Assembly: GCA_965219635.1 (NCBI GenBank)
Contig: OZ244783.1
Location: 2,232,001-2,296,000 of the forward strand
Direction: 5' to 3'
Origin: JAPOXR01 sp965219635
GTDB lineage: Bacteria > Pseudomonadota > Alphaproteobacteria > Rhodobacterales > Rhodobacteraceae
Length of the DNA: 64,000 bases
A program made the position numbers and the translations under genes. Within the stretch, counting starts at the first letter, position 1; every line of letters begins with the position of its first letter. Under the pieces are notes generated by a model that was not told where the DNA came from, did no database searches, and was given only the letters and a program-made list of their open reading frames with translations. This document shows, in pieces, positions 46,608-55,141 of this stretch.

Positions 46608-47372
46608 TTGCAGAATGCGGGGGCAGCCCGCCGCCACGGCAAATTTACCGTGACGGAACCTTGGTGCTTCAACTTCACAGGCGCGCGGGTCGTGGCAGTC
46701 GGTGCAAGTAGAGGAGGGATCGGCACATCAATCGCACGCGCATTCAGAACCGCTGGAGCCGAGGTCACGATAACAGGAATCGAAGCTTCACCCATCGACG
46801 CCGACCAGTTGGCTTATGCGCAACTTGATGTGACGGATCCGTCAGCAATCGAAGAATTCGCATCGGAGCATCCCCGACTTGACGTGCTTGTGAACTGCGC
46901 TGCCATAACCCGGCGCGGAGAGGAGATGGCCCCGGACTTCTTCTCGCATGTGATTGACATTAACCTGACCGGCAGTTTCAGGATGGCACACGCCTTCCAT
47001 CCTGCTCTCAGTGCAGCACGCGGGGCGGTGATCAACGTGGCCTCGATGTATGCCCGTTTTGGCAGTCCCCGAAACCCTGCTTATGGCGCTTCGAAAGCCG
47101 GTGTTGAGCAACTGACCAAATCGCTTGCGATTGCCTGGGCAGGTGACGGAATCCGCGTGAATGCCGTGGCGCCGGGGTTTATCATTACCGAACAGTCCGC
47201 TCCGGCGCGGAAGAGCCCGGAGTTTGTCAAGAAGATCGAGGCGCGAACGCCAATGGGACGCTGGGGAATGCCGGACGATATTGCGGGTGCGGTACTGTTT
47301 CTTGCGTCACCGGCCGCCGCCTTCGTGACAGGAGCATGCATCCCGATTGACGGAGGATACTCGGTTGCCTGA
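46608..47372 (+). CDS. Short-chain dehydrogenase/reductase (SDR)
   Basis: A 254-residue classical SDR with the Rossmann loop VGASRGGIGTSIA and NCAAITRRG (a variant of the NNAG motif). The catalytic Ser is in INVASMYARFG and the catalytic Tyr/Lys in YGASKAG. VNAVAPGFI and the C-terminal GACIPIDGGYSVA are also typical. I chose TTG at 46608 because a strong purine-rich ribosome binding site lies just before it. GTG at 46650 would give a shorter, also plausible protein; the frame opens at 46563. It is the first gene of the sugar locus, 12 bases before the first Gfo/Idh/MocA gene. Confidence 0.88.
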   Translation: MQNAGAARRHGKFTVTEPWCFNFTGARVVAVGASRGGIGTSIARAFRTAGAEVTITGIEASPIDADQLAYAQLDVTDPSAIEEFASEHPRLDVLVNCAAITRRGEEMAPDFFSHVIDINLTGSFRMAHAFHPALSAARGAVINVASMYARFGSPRNPAYGASKAGVEQLTKSLAIAWAGDGIRVNAVAPGFIITEQSAPARKSPEFVKKIEARTPMGRWGMPDDIAGAVLFLASPAAAFVTGACIPIDGGYSVA

Positions 47373-47384
47373 TATGGAGGAGCA

Positions 47385-48539
47385 ATGACAGGGTTTTCCG
47401 ATATTGGCGCCGCAGTGATCGGAACCGGATTTATCGGTACGGTCCATGTGCAGATGCTGCGGAGGCTGGGCGTGCAGGTCCGCGGTGTTTTGGGATCATC
47501 CCCTGAGCGGGGGAAACTGCGCGCCACAGAAATCGGTATCCCCCGCGCCTTTGTGTCGCTTGACGAACTGCTTGCAGATGACTCTGTTGATGCCGTGCAC
47601 GTAACGTCGCCGAACCATGCGCATTTCGACCAGGTCAACGCCATACTCGACGCAGGAAAGCATGTGATCTGTGAAAAACCGCTGGCAATGGACTCCCGGC
47701 AGTCGGCCCAGATGGTGGAGAAGGCGCGCAATTCGGGCAAGCTGGCTGCGGTCTGCTACAATATCCGCTTCTACCCCTTGAACCAGCAGGCCCGGGGCAT
47801 GATCGAGGCTGGCGATCTCGGAGACGTACGTTTCATTACAGGACACTACCACCAGGACTGGCTGGCCGAACCCACTGACTGGAATTGGCGGCTGGAAGCC
47901 GAAATGGGTGGCGCTCTCCGTTCGGTCGGTGACATCGGAACGCACTGGGTGGACCTTACGAGCTTTATCTCCGGTCTACGCGCACAGTCGGTCATGGCCG
48001 AACTCGCCACCTTCCTTCCCGAACGCCGCCGTCCAACTGGTCCTGTAGAGACCTTTTCGCAAGGCGCTGGCGAGACCGAAGCTGTTGCAGTCGACACTGA
48101 TGATGCCGCCATGATCCTCATCCGCTATGCCAACGGAGCGAGGGGTGTCATGTCGACAAGCCAGATCAATCGCGGCTGCAAGAACTCACTCAAATGGGAC
48201 ATTGCAGGCTCCCGGGCTTCAGCGGCCTGGAACAGTGAAACACCCGACCACTTGCGTATCGGCCATCGCAACGGCCCCAACCAGACCTTGATGCGGGACT
48301 TCACACTGATGAATGAGCACGGCGTTGCAGCCGCCAGCCTGCCCCCAGGTCATGTCGAAGGATTTGCAGACAGTTTCTTCGGGTTCTTCAGGGCAGTTTA
48401 TTCGGATATGGCCAGGGGCGGCAGCAAAGCTGGCAGCATGTGGGCCAGCTTCGAAGATGGACATTACGAGATGTGTTTCTGCGATGCCGTGCTGAAATCG
48501 TCCCGTGAAGGCCGCTGGGTGGATCTTGACGGGTTGTGA
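47385..48539 (+). CDS. Gfo/Idh/MocA-family oxidoreductase (first of three)
   Basis: A 384-residue NAD(P)-dependent oxidoreductase with Rossmann loop AVIGTGFIGTVH near 10-21 and the diagnostic CEKPLAMDSRQ (EKP motif) near 96. The substrate-binding C-terminal domain contains GGALRSVGDIGTHWVDL near 178-194, with the His that usually assists catalysis. GGAGG lies just before the ATG at 47385. Such enzymes oxidise sugars or cyclitols, often at C3. Its stop lies 13 bases before the isomerase gene. Confidence 0.92.
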   Translation: MTGFSDIGAAVIGTGFIGTVHVQMLRRLGVQVRGVLGSSPERGKLRATEIGIPRAFVSLDELLADDSVDAVHVTSPNHAHFDQVNAILDAGKHVICEKPLAMDSRQSAQMVEKARNSGKLAAVCYNIRFYPLNQQARGMIEAGDLGDVRFITGHYHQDWLAEPTDWNWRLEAEMGGALRSVGDIGTHWVDLTSFISGLRAQSVMAELATFLPERRRPTGPVETFSQGAGETEAVAVDTDDAAMILIRYANGARGVMSTSQINRGCKNSLKWDIAGSRASAAWNSETPDHLRIGHRNGPNQTLMRDFTLMNEHGVAAASLPPGHVEGFADSFFGFFRAVYSDMARGGSKAGSMWASFEDGHYEMCFCDAVLKSSREGRWVDLDGL

Positions 48540-48552
48540 TGGAGGAAATGCG

Positions 48553-49467
48553 ATGAAACTGGGGCTGTTGACGGCGCCATTCGAGGACAGCGACCTCATG
48601 GATGTCGCGCAATGGGCCGGCGCCAACGGTTTTGGAGCGCTTGAGGTCGCTTGCTGGCCAGCTTCGGGCGGCGAGAAACGGCGATATGCTGGCACATCAC
48701 ATATCGATGTCGCTGCCGTGACCAAAGCCATGGGCGAGGAGATCATGGGTGGCCTGGCTGAAGCCGGGATCGAGATCTCCGGGCTCGGCTATTACCCCAA
48801 TCCGCTTCATGCCGATGCCGACCACCGGGACGAGGTCATCGGCCACCTCAAGAAAGTGATCACCGCAGCATCGGTCATGGATCTAAAGATCGTGAATACG
48901 TTCGTCGGTGGAGACCGGACACTCACTGTCGACGAAAACTGGGAACGGGCAAGGGAGGTTTTCGGGCCGATAGTCCGGCATGCCAAGGACTCGGGCGTCA
49001 CACTCTGTTTCGAAAACTGCCCCATGATCTTCAGCTACGATGAATGGCCGGGCGGACATAATATTGCCTATTCCCCAAGGATCTGGCGCCGCATTTTTGA
49101 CGAATGGAACGGCGCCGTCGGCATGAATTTCGACCCTTCACACCTGGTCTGGCAGTTCATTGACCAGAAGAGATTCCTCAAGGAATTCGGATCAGGAATT
49201 CACCACGTCCATGCCAAGGACCTGATGATCGACCAGGACAAGCTCTATGCCAATGGTGTCATGAGCCTCGGTATGGGCTGGCAAATTCCGCGGCTTTGCG
49301 GCTTGGGAGATGTGGACTGGCCCGGCTTCTTTGCCGGACTCTACGGGGCGGGTTTTGACGGACCGGTCATTATCGAGCATGAGGACCGCGGGTTTGAGGG
49401 TTCGGAGGAGAAGGTAAAGCGCGGCTTCCTGCTGGCGCGGGAAATGCTGGCTCCGTTTGTAGTGTAA
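48553..49467 (+). CDS. Sugar phosphate isomerase/epimerase family TIM-barrel protein
   Basis: A 304-residue xylose-isomerase-like TIM barrel (AP endonuclease family 2). Metal-ligand acidic and His residues are visible in LCFENCPMIF (Glu), NFDPSHLVWQ (Asp/His), IHHVHAKD (His) and PVIIEHEDRG (Glu). I chose the ATG at 48553, since GGAGG lies at 48541-48545; the frame opens inside the previous gene. Members epimerise keto-sugars or cleave 3-keto-glycosides by beta-elimination. Next to three Gfo/Idh/MocA enzymes this favours a keto-sugar substrate. Confidence 0.9.
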   Translation: MKLGLLTAPFEDSDLMDVAQWAGANGFGALEVACWPASGGEKRRYAGTSHIDVAAVTKAMGEEIMGGLAEAGIEISGLGYYPNPLHADADHRDEVIGHLKKVITAASVMDLKIVNTFVGGDRTLTVDENWERAREVFGPIVRHAKDSGVTLCFENCPMIFSYDEWPGGHNIAYSPRIWRRIFDEWNGAVGMNFDPSHLVWQFIDQKRFLKEFGSGIHHVHAKDLMIDQDKLYANGVMSLGMGWQIPRLCGLGDVDWPGFFAGLYGAGFDGPVIIEHEDRGFEGSEEKVKRGFLLAREMLAPFVV

Positions 49468-49543
49468 TGAGGGCAGTAGCCCAAACAGGGACGTCAAGAT
49501 CCCGGCAAAACAAAAGAGCAAGAACAGAAAGGGAGACTCTGAA

Positions 49544-50578
49544 ATGAAACGAATACTGACCAGTACAATCGCGGCCGCTCTGGCCATGGGCATTGCGCCC
49601 GCGGCCTTTGCCGATGGCCATGGCGGCTACACGATCGGTGTGTCGAACACAGTGCAGGGCAATGGCTGGCGCGAAGAGATGATCTGCGCCATCAATGCGC
49701 AGGCGCGAGTGAGCGGCATGGTCGATCAACTGATCGTTGCGCACCGCAACACTGACGCGGCCGGGCAACTCGAGGACCTCAACAACCTGATCGCAGCAGA
49801 GGTCGATGCCATCGTCATCAATCCAGCGAACCCCGATGCGCTCAATTCTGCGTTGGAAGCCGCAATGGCCGCAGGAATCGTGGTCGTGGCTGTTGACCAG
49901 GGCGTCAGCGCCGAAGGCGCGTACATCCTGTCGAACAACCAGGAAGAGTATGCTTATCTTGGTGCCCGCTGGCTGTTTGAGCATATCGGCGGCGAAGGCT
50001 CTGTGGTCTATATGCGCGGCGCGGCGGGGACATCCGCTGACAACGACCGGCATGACGGCTTCAACCGGGCGCTCGCCGAGTTCCCCGATGTCGAGGTCGT
50101 GCACGAGGTGTTTACCGGTTGGCAACAGGACCAGGGCAAGCAGCAGATCTTCGATTTCCTCGCGACCGGCATTCCGTTCGATGGCGTGTGGACTTCGGGA
50201 ATTGACAATGTGATCGTCGATGCGTTCGTAGAGTCTGGTGCACCGCTTGTACCGATCGTGGGCGCCGATAATGCAGGCTTTGTCCAGTACCTTACCGAGG
50301 TCGAAGGGTTAGAAGGCGCGGCAGTGACCAACCCGGGTTCGGTTGGTGGTGCGGGCATCACGTTGGCACTGCAGATCCTTGAGGGCAATGCCCCCGAGGA
50401 GCGCACGGTGCTGGTTGACCCCGTCCTCTGGGAGAACATCACCGAGGAAGGCCGGGCGACCATCATGGCAGCCCAGAACCCCAACCTGGATCCCGAGTGG
50501 CCGGTGTCTGTATCAGTTCCTGGTTGGACCACATATACGATGGAAGAGATCATCGCCTGCGAGGGACCTGGCAGCTGA
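49544..50578 (+). CDS. Ribose-type sugar ABC transporter substrate-binding protein
   Basis: A 344-residue periplasmic binding protein of the type 1 (RbsB-like) fold. The signal peptide is KRILTSTIAAALAMGIAPAAFA with cleavage before DGHGG. YTIGVSNTVQGNGWREEM opens the first lobe, and AVDQGVSAEGAYILSNNQEE and VWTSGIDNVIVDAFV are typical ligand-lobe segments. GGGAG precedes the ATG. It is the first gene of a complete importer and is followed by an intercistronic hairpin. The Asp and Trp near the binding cleft fit a sugar ligand; the actual sugar is unknown. Confidence 0.94.
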   Translation: MKRILTSTIAAALAMGIAPAAFADGHGGYTIGVSNTVQGNGWREEMICAINAQARVSGMVDQLIVAHRNTDAAGQLEDLNNLIAAEVDAIVINPANPDALNSALEAAMAAGIVVVAVDQGVSAEGAYILSNNQEEYAYLGARWLFEHIGGEGSVVYMRGAAGTSADNDRHDGFNRALAEFPDVEVVHEVFTGWQQDQGKQQIFDFLATGIPFDGVWTSGIDNVIVDAFVESGAPLVPIVGADNAGFVQYLTEVEGLEGAAVTNPGSVGGAGITLALQILEGNAPEERTVLVDPVLWENITEEGRATIMAAQNPNLDPEWPVSVSVPGWTTYTMEEIIACEGPGS

Positions 50579-50588
50579 TCTGAACCTG

Positions 50589-50619
50589 GTGGCTTCCTGT
50601 CGGCATGGCGGGAAGCCAC
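50589..50619 (+). promoter_or_regulatory. Intercistronic hairpin between binding protein and ATPase genes
   Basis: GTGGCTTCC (50589-50597) pairs perfectly with GGAAGCCAC (50611-50619), a 9-bp stem with a 13-base loop in the 69-base gap. Such hairpins commonly protect the upstream binding-protein mRNA and reduce read-through into the ATPase gene, giving excess binding protein. Confidence 0.6.
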
Positions 50620-50647
50620 ACCCTTTCTTACAGACGGTGCAATTCAT

Positions 50648-52147
50648 ATGACCGGAACGAGCGCGCCCCTTCTTGATGCTGTCGGGGTCGCAAAGAGTTT
50701 CGGCGCCGTAAGGGCTCTCCACAACGCCAGCCTGACGGTGGAGCGCGGCGAAGTCGTGGCACTGTTGGGCGCGAATGGCGCCGGCAAATCCACATTCGTC
50801 AAGATCCTGACTGGCGCATTGAAGCCGGATGACGGCCGCGTCACGATACGCGGAACACAAGCCCGCGTCGGTTCCCCTTCACAGGCAAGAAAGTCCGGCT
50901 TGGTCCCGGTTTACCAGGAGCCTTCGCTGATCCCGGATCTTAGCCTCTCAGACAATCTCAGGCTTTGCGATACGCCGGTCACACCGTTCATGCAGTGGGC
51001 CGGAGAACTCGGCCTTGCAGACCCTGAACTGGACACAATGACCGGACAGCTGCCGCTGGCGTCACTGAGGATAATCGATCTGGCTCGAGCACTCGCAAGC
51101 AAACCGGACGTGCTGCTCCTGGACGAAATGACCGCAGCTTTGCCAACCGACCTTGTCGAGCGGGTCATCAAGGTCGTTCGCCGCCAGGCAGACGACGGAT
51201 GCGGCGTCATATTCATCTCTCACCGTTTTTCCGAAATCTCGGCACTGTGCGACCGGGCAACCGTGCTCAGGGACGGCACCACGATCGGCCATGTCAGGAT
51301 CGAACCTGGCATCGAGGATCGCGTCGTCGAAATGATGCTGGGGACGCAGGTCGAGCCGAACATTGAAGCGAAGGCGGAGCGCCATTCAATCCGGCAGGGC
51401 CCACCCAGAGTGGCGGTAAAGAACCTCGCTGCGGGAACAGGGTTGGTTGATGTGTCGTTCGATCTCCACGCTGGAGAGGTTCTCGGGGTCGTTGCGCTTG
51501 AAGCTCAAGGGCAAGACGAGCTGTTCGACACACTCTCAGGGTTTGCCCGCCCTTCTGCCGGCGCAATCGAAGTTGACGGCAGGCCCGTCGAGTTCGGGCA
51601 CCCGGCAGAAGCCATTTCCTCAGGATTGACACTGGTGCCCGGCAACCGCGCCGAGGCGCTCTTCAAGGAACGTTCCGTCCGGGAGAACATCGCCATTCCT
51701 TTTTCGGCTCCATTTCTCTCCTGGGGGCCACTGAATGGCAGTCGCGAGCGCAACCGCGTTGCGGAAGCCATCGAGAGGTTGCGGATCGACACGCGCGCCC
51801 AGGGCGAAGTGCAGAGGCTCTCCGGCGGCAATCAGCAAAAGGTCACACTGGGCCGCTGGCTTGCCCATGGCGTCAGGACGCTGCTGCTCTTCGACCCAAC
51901 GCGTGGAATCGATGTGCGAACGAAACGGCAAATCTACCCGCTGGTGCAGGAATTGGCGGCACAGGGTGCCTCCATTCTCTACTACACCTCCGAACTTGAG
52001 GAAGTTGCGCTTGCCTGCGACCGGGCGGTAGTCATTTTCAATGGCCGCGTCTCAGCCATCGTCGAGGCTAGTGACGCAGATGAGGAGACGCTCATGCGCG
52101 CAAGCTACGGCCTCACTGTGCGGCCTCCAAGGACCACGGCAGCGTGA
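50648..52147 (+). CDS. Sugar ABC transporter ATP-binding protein, tandem-domain
   Basis: A 499-residue RbsA/MglA-type protein with two ABC domains. Domain 1 has Walker A LLGANGAGKSTF near 39-50 and Walker B VLLLDEMTAA near 157-166. Its signature is degenerate (GQLPLASLRIIDLARAL instead of LSGGQ). Domain 2 has no usable Walker A (ALEAQGQDELF) but an intact signature LSGGNQQKV near 391 and Walker B LLLFDPTRGID. This complementary degeneracy is usual in the family. The gene overlaps the first permease by four bases (GTGA). Confidence 0.93.
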   Translation: MTGTSAPLLDAVGVAKSFGAVRALHNASLTVERGEVVALLGANGAGKSTFVKILTGALKPDDGRVTIRGTQARVGSPSQARKSGLVPVYQEPSLIPDLSLSDNLRLCDTPVTPFMQWAGELGLADPELDTMTGQLPLASLRIIDLARALASKPDVLLLDEMTAALPTDLVERVIKVVRRQADDGCGVIFISHRFSEISALCDRATVLRDGTTIGHVRIEPGIEDRVVEMMLGTQVEPNIEAKAERHSIRQGPPRVAVKNLAAGTGLVDVSFDLHAGEVLGVVALEAQGQDELFDTLSGFARPSAGAIEVDGRPVEFGHPAEAISSGLTLVPGNRAEALFKERSVRENIAIPFSAPFLSWGPLNGSRERNRVAEAIERLRIDTRAQGEVQRLSGGNQQKVTLGRWLAHGVRTLLLFDPTRGIDVRTKRQIYPLVQELAAQGASILYYTSELEEVALACDRAVVIFNGRVSAIVEASDADEETLMRASYGLTVRPPRTTAA

Positions 52148-53079
52148 ATAGCCGTCTTCGTCAACATGCGTGGCCTGCCGGCCTTCTGGCGCTGCTGCTG
52201 GTCCTTCTTGGCATAACCAAGCTGATCCAGCCCAGTTTCGACGGTGCCGGTATAGAAACACTTGCCCGCTCCGCCCTGCCCTTTGCCTTTGCGACCGCCG
52301 GAATGGCCGTAGTCGTAATCGTGGGAGGGATCGACCTGTCAGTTGCGTCGATGATGGCTGTATGCTCGGTCACCGCAGCGGTGTTGATGACAAAGATAGG
52401 CGGAGCCGAAGCCGTTGCAATCACCCTGGCAGCCGGCGCCGCCATGGGCATTATTTCAGGGGCCTTGATTGTCGTGACAAGGGTGCCGGATATCGTGGTC
52501 ACTCTGGCCATGCTGTTCGTCTGGGAGGGCGTTGCCCTGCTCATATTGCAGGTTCCGGGCGGTACTGCCGCCGACTGGTTGAAGGCTTCGATAACCGGTT
52601 CGATGGCCGGCGTGCCAATGGCCTTCATCATCATGGCCGCGTTGATCGCCATTGTCTGGCTGCCGGTGCGCCATTCGAAGATCGGGCTATCGATCTATGC
52701 GACCGGATCCGATGATCTGGCCGCATTCCGATCAGGAGTGGCCGTCGGCTGGACCCGCATCATTGCCTACGGGATTTGCGGGCTGTTCTGCGGAATGGGT
52801 GGATTGAGCCTGACCATGCTCACCGGAATCGGCGAGCCTGTACCTGGTCCCTACCTGCTTGCCTCAGTTGCCGCAGTCGTGCTCGGCGGCGTCGTTCTTG
52901 GTGGCGGCCGCGGTGGGCTGCTCGGCCCGATAATCGCCGTGTTCATTCTGCGCCTCGTTCGACTGATGCTGACCCTGTTGGCAGTCGATCCAAACGTGAC
53001 GACTATTGTTGAGGGAACCATCATGGTTGTCGTGGTAGTTCTGGGCGGCCTCTTCATGCTGAGGGAGCGCCTGTCGTGA
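52144..53079 (+). CDS. Sugar ABC transporter permease (first)
   Basis: A 311-residue inner-membrane permease of the RbsC type. It has about eight to ten hydrophobic segments and the family motif VVIVGGIDLSVASMMAV near 56-72. The C-terminal VLGGVVLGGGRGGLLGPI is also typical. Start is GTG at 52144, overlapping the ATPase stop; the stop overlaps the second permease. Hydrophobicity and motif assign it clearly. With the next gene it forms the transmembrane pair of a heterodimeric channel. Confidence 0.93.
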   Translation: MNSRLRQHAWPAGLLALLLVLLGITKLIQPSFDGAGIETLARSALPFAFATAGMAVVVIVGGIDLSVASMMAVCSVTAAVLMTKIGGAEAVAITLAAGAAMGIISGALIVVTRVPDIVVTLAMLFVWEGVALLILQVPGGTAADWLKASITGSMAGVPMAFIIMAALIAIVWLPVRHSKIGLSIYATGSDDLAAFRSGVAVGWTRIIAYGICGLFCGMGGLSLTMLTGIGEPVPGPYLLASVAAVVLGGVVLGGGRGGLLGPIIAVFILRLVRLMLTLLAVDPNVTTIVEGTIMVVVVVLGGLFMLRERLS

Positions 53080-54053
53080 CAACAGCTGCCGAAACCACCC
53101 CTCTGCCCGTCCGCCTCGGCCGCATTCTCAAGGACCATTCGCTGATCCCACTGATTGCGCTCCTTGTCCTGCTGGTCGGAGTCCTCGAATTCATGCGGCC
53201 CGGGATCATCAGCCCGTTCTGGCTGGGCAATACCATCAAGTTTGCAATTCCACTTGCGATGCTTGCCGCTTGCCAGACCTTGACCATGCTGACTGGCGGG
53301 ATCGACCTGTCGGCGGCGGTGGTGGCTACTTTTGCCGGATTTGTGGTTTCGACGATCACGCCGCTCTATGGCGCCCCAATCGGAATTGCCGTTGCGCTGG
53401 GGGTCGCGGTCGTGGTCGGGCTGGCCAATGGCGTCGGCATCGCCTTCGCACGCGTCCATCCTCTGATAATGACGCTTGGAACCGGTCTGATCGCTACCGG
53501 ATGTCTTCAGGTCTACCAGCGCTTTGTCATTGCGACAGGCTCGGAAATCCCGGCCTTCCTGGTCTGGCTGGGAACCGGCAGGACGCTGGGCCTTCCCAAC
53601 GGACTCATCATCTTCGTGCCGTTCGCGTTGATCGTCATCATCGGTCTCCGGCACACTGGTTTCGGGCGCCTGCTCTTCGCACTTGGATCGAACGAGAAGG
53701 CGGCCAAGCTATCCGGTGTCAAGAGTTGGCAGGTTCTGATGGCACTCTATCTTCTCGTCGGGGTTGTCGCCGGGATCACCGGCCTTGTCTATGTCGGCAT
53801 GATCCGCGCCCCGTCCCTCTCGCTTGCCAATCCGCTGTTGCTGCCGTCAGTGGCGGCTGCGGTGATCGGAGGCACTTCCATATTCGGTGGCCGCGGCTCC
53901 TATACTGGAACCATCATCGGGGCATTGATCCTGACGGTGCTCGGTACCTTGCTGACACTGTTGCAGATGCCCGAAGGAGCAAGACGGGTTCTATTCGGCC
54001 TGATCATTCTTGCCGTGACCGCACTCCATGTCCGCTTCACCGAACAACGATGA
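53076..54053 (+). CDS. Sugar ABC transporter permease (second)
   Basis: A 325-residue RbsC-type permease with the motif TMLTGGIDLSAAVVATF near 68-84, GSNEKAAKLSGVK (the cytoplasmic coupling loop) and VIGGTSIFGGRGSYTGTIIGA. Start is GTG at 53076, overlapping the first permease by four bases. It differs enough from the first permease to be its heterodimer partner rather than a recent duplicate. A Gfo/Idh/MocA gene follows 11 bases after its stop. Confidence 0.93.
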   Translation: MTTAAETTPLPVRLGRILKDHSLIPLIALLVLLVGVLEFMRPGIISPFWLGNTIKFAIPLAMLAACQTLTMLTGGIDLSAAVVATFAGFVVSTITPLYGAPIGIAVALGVAVVVGLANGVGIAFARVHPLIMTLGTGLIATGCLQVYQRFVIATGSEIPAFLVWLGTGRTLGLPNGLIIFVPFALIVIIGLRHTGFGRLLFALGSNEKAAKLSGVKSWQVLMALYLLVGVVAGITGLVYVGMIRAPSLSLANPLLLPSVAAAVIGGTSIFGGRGSYTGTIIGALILTVLGTLLTLLQMPEGARRVLFGLIILAVTALHVRFTEQR

Positions 54054-54064
54054 AAGGAAACGCT

Positions 54065-55141
54065 ATGGCCAATTATCGTATAGTCGGCATCAGCTTCGAT
54101 CACATGCACATGGGCGACCTGCTGCGCATGGTCCATGAACATCCCAATGCCGAGATAGCAGGCATCTTCGATCCGGACAGGTCGCGGATGCAGGCAGCAA
54201 TCGAGAACTTCGCTGTCCCGAAGGATCGGGTCTTTACCGACTTTGATACGGCAATGGCGGCCGGACCCTACGACCTCGCCATTCTGTGCTCTGCAACCGC
54301 CGAGCATGCAAGCTATGCCGTTCGGCTGGCAGAGTTTGATGTCCACCTGTTCGTCGAGAAGCCATTTGCTGCCTCTGTGGAGGATGCGCGGCAGATGATG
54401 GCTGCAATGAAGCCGACCGGTAAGCTGATGGCAATCAACTGGCCCCTCGCCTGGGTCGAAAGCCATGTTACCGCCAAGCGCCTGATCGACGAGGGAATGA
54501 TCGGCGAAGTCATCGAAGTGCACCACTATGGGGGCAACCGCGGCCCGCTCTACCATACCGCCGACAAAATCGAGGTGAGTCCGGAAGAGGTGGAGCGGCA
54601 AAAGCCGGACAGTTGGTGGTACAAGAAATCCGCAGGAGGCGGTTCTCTGCTAGACTATCTCGGCTACGGAGCAACGCTGGGCACTTGGTACAAGGGTGGC
54701 GAGGCGCCGCTCGAGGTTACCTGCACAGTGGATGAGACACCCGGAATCGAGGTGGATCAACACGCCATTACAGTCTGCCGCTATGCCAAGGGACTCTCCA
54801 AGATGGAAACGCGCTGGGGCACCTTCACCGACCCCTGGCATATCCAGCCGCAACCACAATGCGGGTTCGTCCTCGTCGGCACCGACGGGACGATTTCCAG
54901 CTACGACTATGCAGACCATGTAACCGTTCAGACCCGGGCCAGACCGGAACCTCATCCGATTCCGGCAGATCCGCTGCCGGAAGGAAGGCGCAACCCGATC
55001 GAGTATATTCTTGGCCGAATTGCCGGAAAGCAACCAATTGATGGGCCGCTTGAGCCCGGCCTTTGCCTGACTGCACAGCGGATTGTGGACACTGCCGCCC
55101 TTTCCGCCGCCAAAAAACAAACCCTGGAGTTGCTGCCATGA
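54065..55141 (+). CDS. Gfo/Idh/MocA-family oxidoreductase (second of three)
   Basis: A 358-residue member. The nucleotide loop is atypical (GISFDHMHMGDL in place of the usual GxGxxG), while the EKP motif is normal (FVEKPFAAS). The C-terminal catalytic domain contains GGGSLLDYLGYGATLG. I chose the ATG at 54065 (AAGGAAA upstream); the frame is open back to 53270 inside the permease gene, which is a shadow. Its stop overlaps the third member by four bases. The altered loop may mean a different cofactor mode. Confidence 0.9.
   Translation: MANYRIVGISFDHMHMGDLLRMVHEHPNAEIAGIFDPDRSRMQAAIENFAVPKDRVFTDFDTAMAAGPYDLAILCSATAEHASYAVRLAEFDVHLFVEKPFAASVEDARQMMAAMKPTGKLMAINWPLAWVESHVTAKRLIDEGMIGEVIEVHHYGGNRGPLYHTADKIEVSPEEVERQKPDSWWYKKSAGGGSLLDYLGYGATLGTWYKGGEAPLEVTCTVDETPGIEVDQHAITVCRYAKGLSKMETRWGTFTDPWHIQPQPQCGFVLVGTDGTISSYDYADHVTVQTRARPEPHPIPADPLPEGRRNPIEYILGRIAGKQPIDGPLEPGLCLTAQRIVDTAALSAAKKQTLELLP

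Noticed and set aside
53270..54064. Upstream extension of the second Gfo/Idh/MocA gene
   Set aside because: It overlaps the second permease in another frame; the family N-terminus and ribosome binding site mark 54065.
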